A stretch of DNA of 64,000 nucleotides from an uncultured Oscillospiraceae bacterium (lineage in GTDB: Bacteria; Bacillota; Clostridia; Oscillospirales; Oscillospiraceae): NCBI GenBank assembly GCA_947169975.1, contig CAMVRT010000007.1:36417-100416 (forward strand). The letters run 5' to 3'. The position numbers and the translations under genes are program-made. Below, one piece after another: positions 59,695-64,000 of this stretch; positions within the stretch are counted from its first letter, which is position 1, and each line of letters starts with the position of its first letter. The notes beneath the pieces were generated by a model that did no database searches, was not told where the DNA came from, and worked only from the letters and a program-made list of their open reading frames with translations.

Positions 59695-61065
59695 ATGATG
59701 AAAAAAACGATTTGTTTTCTGCTGGCCATATTGATGGTAGCGTCCATAGCTGCCTGCGGAGGAAGGACGCCGCAGCAGACGCTGGACGATCCGCAGTCGG
59801 GCGAGACAGAGCCGCAGACGTCCACGGAGTCCATCGAGCCAGCGAAGCCGATCAAGCCGGTAAAGCCGATCAGCCCAGGGGAGGATCTGCAGCCGCCCTG
59901 TGCCTTATCCACCCTGCCGGAGAAAAACCGCAATATTCCCGAGGGCAGTAACGTGGTGCAGGTAGGGGACAAGTACATCGTAGCTGCCAATATGGATGCG
60001 GACTACTACCGGGATTGTAGCTTCCGAACACTCCACCTGTTTGTGCTGTCACGGGATCCTATGGATCCAGAGAAGTTTGGCGTGCAGCTTGACCGGGACG
60101 ATGTGGAATTCGATAGGATATATGTTGATGACTACTCGGGAAGCGAGCACATCTCTGACGCATTCCCATATTATGATTTCTATGGCTATTCGAATATCGA
60201 TTGGAGGGATTACTATCGCTGGACTACAGCCGAATATGATGATCAGGAAAAAATCGGCGCAGGCGAACCCGCATCCTCGTCCATAGATAGCGAGTGGAGG
60301 TCACTGCAGGAGATGCAGACAAACGCCATGTGGTTTGGGCAGAATGGGAATCCCAACGCATATGTCTATGATCTGAAATTCACATTGTTGAGGTGGAGCG
60401 AGGAGTGTGAGATCCACAACATTACGGTCTCTTGGCCAGGCGTGGAGCAGGTGATAGACATTGGGGAGATTCGACTACACATGGAGTACCTTGGCTTACT
60501 GTATGACTTGCCGGAGAATATCGGTCTGAGCGGCCTCACTGCCAGCAGCGGCAGTCTTAGCTACATGTTTGGCCCGGAAATCGCATGCAGTATTACCTCT
60601 GAAATAACATGCGACACGGAGATCACCTTCATAGGCGTGACCAGTTTGAATGAGAATTATCCAGTGGCAGAGGTGGTTGTACACGGCACGGCACCGGGCG
60701 TGGAAGATCAACAGATTTTGACAGCAGAGAACCAGGTTGTGGTTTCACCAGGTGCAAAAACGACGATATGGATTTACTTCACGGGGCCACATCTGTCGGA
60801 ATTGAGTGTGATGGGCCAGGGTTTTTTCGTCATCAAATGTGAGATAGATGGGCAGGTCTATCACTTGATTTGGGAAGGAGGACAACAGCGCGGATTCATT
60901 CCGCAGGAGCTCTATGCCATCGTTATGGACAACGTGGATATGCAGGGCTATTACGAGTATGTGCAGTATGACCCTTTCCATGTCAACAACCTTCTCGGAA
61001 CCAAGGAGCTGTACGACCAACTGGGCTGGACGGAGCAGTGGGAGGCCATGATGGCGGCGGATTGA
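59695..61065 (+). CDS. Lipoprotein B, paralogue of the preceding lipoprotein
   Basis: This 456-residue lipoprotein has a signal ending ASIAAC and shares the core KNRNIPEGSNVVQVGDKYIV, DADYYRD, LSRDPMDPE and the ending QLGWTEQWEAMMAAD with lipoprotein A. This indicates a tandem duplication followed by divergence. I chose ATG 59695 because AAAGGACTTGCTT lies 7 nt upstream. It is noticeably more AT-rich than A. It is followed by ABC exporter genes. Confidence 0.75.
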   Translation: MMKKTICFLLAILMVASIAACGGRTPQQTLDDPQSGETEPQTSTESIEPAKPIKPVKPISPGEDLQPPCALSTLPEKNRNIPEGSNVVQVGDKYIVAANMDADYYRDCSFRTLHLFVLSRDPMDPEKFGVQLDRDDVEFDRIYVDDYSGSEHISDAFPYYDFYGYSNIDWRDYYRWTTAEYDDQEKIGAGEPASSSIDSEWRSLQEMQTNAMWFGQNGNPNAYVYDLKFTLLRWSEECEIHNITVSWPGVEQVIDIGEIRLHMEYLGLLYDLPENIGLSGLTASSGSLSYMFGPEIACSITSEITCDTEITFIGVTSLNENYPVAEVVVHGTAPGVEDQQILTAENQVVVSPGAKTTIWIYFTGPHLSELSVMGQGFFVIKCEIDGQVYHLIWEGGQQRGFIPQELYAIVMDNVDMQGYYEYVQYDPFHVNNLLGTKELYDQLGWTEQWEAMMAAD

Positions 61066-61111
61066 CCCCGCAGCAAGGAAGATACATAAAAGTTAGGGGC
61101 GGAGGAATAGC

Positions 61112-62413
61112 ATGAGACAAAAAAGCATCTACTCCCACACGTTGACTATGGTATGGCGGGAGCGGCGGAGCTACGCGCTGCTGTCGGTGACGGTTGTGCT
61201 GTCGCTGGCGCTGCTGCTGGGGTACATGATCTTCACGGACTCCCGCCTGTACAACCGCTATCGATTCGTCATGAGCCAGGACCCCACTCTGGTGGAGGTG
61301 GAGTTCCTGGGGCAGCAGAGCCGCGAGCAGATGGATTTGTTCGTGGAGAACGCGTCCGGGCTTGGTAATATCAAGGATCAGCGGTGGTTTTACACCTGTC
61401 TGGGCATGGGCTTGAACCTGCAGGGCCAGGACGAGCTGGGGGAGTTCACCGTGGGCGTGCCCATCGACTTCGTGGCGGTGGACGACCAATTTGTCATGCC
61501 CGTCTGGGCACAGGAGATCTGCCGCTATACCGTGGAATGGCTGGACGGACAGGAGCATGACTTCCTCGAGATTCAGCCCGGGGAGATCCTGCTGGAGGAG
61601 GATCTGTTCTACAGCCTGGGCCTGGACAGGCAGGCCGACCCGCGCTTTGCCTACGAATTGGAATACATGGGCAGCGAGGAACACTTTTTCCAGCGGCTGA
61701 ATCTGAAGGTGGTGGGTGTATTACATCCCCAAAATGCTATCCGCCGTGCGGATTCCCTATCCCGCTTTTTGCAGGAGCAGCGGGAGACAGGCCAAGGCAG
61801 CTACAGCACCTACGCCTTTGTGAACAAGGCGGACCTGTCCCCGGTGAGCGTGCCGCAGGGCATGTGGCAGACCCATCTGGACCTCTATACTGACCACCCC
61901 TCGGAGACGGCTCAGCTGGCGGAGAAGATGTTCTCCGCCGTGGGCGTCATGTGTGCTGCCAAGGAGCAGGCCCAGGCGCTGCAGGTGATCCAGACGCAGA
62001 AGCACACCAAGGGCCTCATCGCGGCGGCGCTGCTGTTGCTGCTGGGCATCAACCTGTACTCCTGCTTTGAAAACGCTCTGTCCCGCCGTCGGTTTGAGAT
62101 CGGCATCAAGCGAGCCCTGGGCGCGTCCAAGTGGCATATCATTCGCCAGTTTCTGTGTGAGAGTGTGCTGGTGATGGCCGGGTGTACGCTGCTCGCCGTC
62201 TGGCTGGCCGTCACGGCGCTGCTGGGGTACAAGTTGGTGCAGCAGATTCCCGGGGAGATCCCGTCAGTGGATCCCACCTGGACCGTGTATCTGAGCCCGT
62301 ATTCCTTCGGTATCTTTGCTGTCTGCGCCGTGACGCTGACGGTGGTGTTCAGCCTGATCTTCGCCTATCGCTCGACGCAGGTGGAGGTCGTACAGTATCT
62401 GAAAGCGGAGTAA
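61112..62413 (+). CDS. ABC transporter permease (FtsX/MacB-like)
   Basis: This 433-residue protein has one N-terminal helix (SVTVVLSLALLLGYMIF), a large extracytoplasmic domain (about 45-290) and three C-terminal helices with the conserved RRFEIGIKRALGASKWHIIRQFL loop. This is the FtsX/MacB permease plan. The downstream adaptor and ATPase complete a MacAB-like complex, likely to act on an envelope substrate or peptide. Confidence 0.9.
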   Translation: MRQKSIYSHTLTMVWRERRSYALLSVTVVLSLALLLGYMIFTDSRLYNRYRFVMSQDPTLVEVEFLGQQSREQMDLFVENASGLGNIKDQRWFYTCLGMGLNLQGQDELGEFTVGVPIDFVAVDDQFVMPVWAQEICRYTVEWLDGQEHDFLEIQPGEILLEEDLFYSLGLDRQADPRFAYELEYMGSEEHFFQRLNLKVVGVLHPQNAIRRADSLSRFLQEQRETGQGSYSTYAFVNKADLSPVSVPQGMWQTHLDLYTDHPSETAQLAEKMFSAVGVMCAAKEQAQALQVIQTQKHTKGLIAAALLLLLGINLYSCFENALSRRRFEIGIKRALGASKWHIIRQFLCESVLVMAGCTLLAVWLAVTALLGYKLVQQIPGEIPSVDPTWTVYLSPYSFGIFAVCAVTLTVVFSLIFAYRSTQVEVVQYLKAE

Positions 62414-62425
62414 GGAGGTTATCAT

Positions 62426-63286
62426 ATGCATAAGTCGATCATTCCGAAGGTCCTTTTTGCCCTGTTGGTGGTGGCTCTTTTGTTGCTGCCCTTGGGGCTG
62501 ATCTCCCGGATTTCGCAGCGGGAGATGGAGGCCTACGCCGCGCCGGAACTGCCGGAGCTGCGGGAGATGGCATACGGCGACATCGTGGAGACCTCGCGCA
62601 TGGACGTGGCGGAGACTATTGCCGTCAGCGGCACCTTCGTCTCCCGTACCTACGCCTATCAGGAGCTGGGCAGTGTGGACAGCGCCAGCTTCCGCTGGGA
62701 GGTCTCCGGCGGCGATGAGGTGCACCAGGGTGACAAGCTGGGCACCTACAAGGGCCGCGACGTCACCGCCGAATTCGACGGCATCATTGATGAGATCAAT
62801 CCCTATGCCTCCAGCCCCTATATCCGCTATAAGCTATTCACTCCGGTGGAGCTGGAGTGCACCGTGGACGAGTCTACTGCTTCCGTGCTGCGCCGCTCCA
62901 CGCTGGAGCTGACGCTGGAGGACGGGACGCCTGTGGAGCTGCTGTTCCTGTCCCGGATCCAGAACGTCGACGGTACCGCCGTGGCGCGTTTCCATATCGA
63001 CAGCGACCGCTATCACCTTGGCGCGTCCGTCAGCAATCTGTCCCTGCGCACCGGCCGGGTGTTCAGCCAGGCGCTGGTGGTGGACGCAGGCGCCATCTAT
63101 CAGCGTGACGCCGATGGCGAGGACGACGTGTGGTATGCCCGCCAGGTGGACGCATCCGGCGCGTTCATTCAAGAGGTGTCGCTGAGGGCAAGCTACCGTT
63201 CCGGAAGTCTGATCTGCATCAGCGGCGACGGCCTGGAGGAGGGCATGCTGTTCGACAAGGGGTATAAGACCCTGATCGGCGGGTGA
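62426..63286 (+). CDS. Membrane-fusion/adaptor-like protein of the ABC exporter
   Basis: This 286-residue protein has a single N-terminal helix (VLFALLVVALLLLPLGLIS) and an external part with adaptor-like beta segments (EVSGGDEVHQGDKLGTYKGRDVTAEFDGIIDEINP). The lipoyl-type half motif resembles HlyD/MacA adaptors but lacks the long coiled coil. In a monoderm it would link the permease to the cell wall or to the lipoproteins. It lies 12 nt after the permease gene, behind AAGGAGGTTATCAT. Confidence 0.78.
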   Translation: MHKSIIPKVLFALLVVALLLLPLGLISRISQREMEAYAAPELPELREMAYGDIVETSRMDVAETIAVSGTFVSRTYAYQELGSVDSASFRWEVSGGDEVHQGDKLGTYKGRDVTAEFDGIIDEINPYASSPYIRYKLFTPVELECTVDESTASVLRRSTLELTLEDGTPVELLFLSRIQNVDGTAVARFHIDSDRYHLGASVSNLSLRTGRVFSQALVVDAGAIYQRDADGEDDVWYARQVDASGAFIQEVSLRASYRSGSLICISGDGLEEGMLFDKGYKTLIGG

Positions 63287-63291
63287 GCGCC

Positions 63292-63966
63292 ATGAATGAG
63301 CTGCATCTGACGCTGGAGCACGTGGCCAAATCCTATGCCCGCCCCGTGCTGCGGGACATGAATTTGACCGTTACCAACGACAGCTACGTGACCATCTTGG
63401 GAAAGTCCGGCTCCGGCAAGTCCACCATGCTGAATATCCTGGGCCTGCTGGAGGACTACGATGCCGGGGAGTACCATCTCAACGGCACGCTGATCCGCAA
63501 CGGGCGGGACTATGCCCGCCTCCGGGCGGAGAACATTGGCTTCATCTTCCAATCCTACAACCTGATCCCCACCATGACCTGCCGGGAGAACATCCTGCTG
63601 CCCACGATGTACGGGAAGGCACAGGATACCCGGGGACTGGAGGAGCTGGCGGAGCGGCTGGGCATCACGCCGCTGCTGGAGCAGCGGGTCAACACCCTCT
63701 CCGGCGGCGAGAAGCAACGTGTGGCCGTGGCCAGGGCGCTGATCCTGGACCCGTGCCTCATCCTGGCGGACGAGCCTACCGGCAACCTGGACGTGCAGAA
63801 CCGGGACATCATCATGGACTTGCTGCGGGAGGAGCACAAGAGGGGCCGCGGCGTGATCCTCATCACCCACGACATGCAAACCGCCTCCTGTGCCGACACC
63901 GTGTACCGGCTGGAGGACGGCGTGTTGGTAGAAGAAATTAAAGCAAAAGGGCGCGTTGCAAAATAA
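63292..63966 (+). CDS. ABC transporter ATP-binding protein (MacB/LolD-like)
   Basis: This 224-residue ATPase has Walker A TILGKSGSGKSTMLN, Q-loop FIFQSYNLIPTMT, signature TLSGGEKQRVAVARAL and Walker B LILADEPTGNLD, typical of the MacB/LolD group. The ATG at 63292 has a weak RBS. GTG 63283 in the same frame, overlapping the adaptor stop, is an alternative. It completes the exporter set. Confidence 0.93.
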   Translation: MNELHLTLEHVAKSYARPVLRDMNLTVTNDSYVTILGKSGSGKSTMLNILGLLEDYDAGEYHLNGTLIRNGRDYARLRAENIGFIFQSYNLIPTMTCRENILLPTMYGKAQDTRGLEELAERLGITPLLEQRVNTLSGGEKQRVAVARALILDPCLILADEPTGNLDVQNRDIIMDLLREEHKRGRGVILITHDMQTASCADTVYRLEDGVLVEEIKAKGRVAK

Positions 63967-64000
63967 CGCGTAAAAAAGAGCACCAGTCAAGCAGAAAAAG

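Overview
The window looks like part of the chromosome of a GC-rich anaerobic gut Firmicute of the Oscillospiraceae/Clostridia type. The evidence is the mix of Bacillota-type genes (SMC, FtsY, YqeG, TepA-like ClpP, BlaI/M56 pairs, T-box leuS, TPP-ThiT), sigma-A promoters with 16-17 bp spacing, and a purine/selenium-linked ygeW-ygeY-hydantoinase-ygfK-ssnA gene set. No rRNA, CRISPR array, phage or ordinary transposon was seen. This placement is inferred from gene content, not from a database search.

Layout. Positions 1-5700 (minus strand) hold a BMP-family nucleoside-type uptake system and ygeW/ygeY. Positions 5875-9292 (plus) hold a YheO-like regulator and two fold-type II PLP enzymes. Positions 9371-17376 hold a hydantoinase, a small sigma/anti-sigma/ASCH block, ygfK and ssnA. 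ssnA is preceded by a structured leader containing an intrinsic terminator. Together these genes suggest import and fermentative breakdown of purines or ureido compounds. Positions 17620-22835 carry upp, tsaB-tsaE, a RodA/FtsW protein and an Isc operon. Positions 23070-41614 are a dense plus-strand housekeeping run: ddl, murF, ABC-F, flavodoxin, prfA, LUD protein, Sua5-CoaE fusion, M18 peptidase, TepA-like ClpP, smc, ftsY, rph, rdgB, yhbY, and a NadD-YqeK-RsfS fusion. Positions 42200-53206 carry T-box leuS, rpsU, yqeG, pepP, efp, pncB, cls and TPP-riboswitch thiT. Positions 53300-55500 contain two tRNAs, an AT-rich GNAT islet and a GtrA protein. Positions 55517-63966 are a BlaI/M56-controlled module with two paralogous lipoproteins and a MacAB-like ABC exporter.

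The most striking observation is at the left edge. The ATPase gene of the BMP transporter (minus strand, 1 to about 1511) is interrupted in frame, inside its second nucleotide-binding domain, by about 387 nt of AT-rich sequence (about 168-554). This segment encodes a DUF4234-like three-helix membrane segment. The frame stays open on both sides, so the gene appears to have acquired a foreign membrane protein segment without a frameshift. It looks like a small element that inserts protein sequence in frame.
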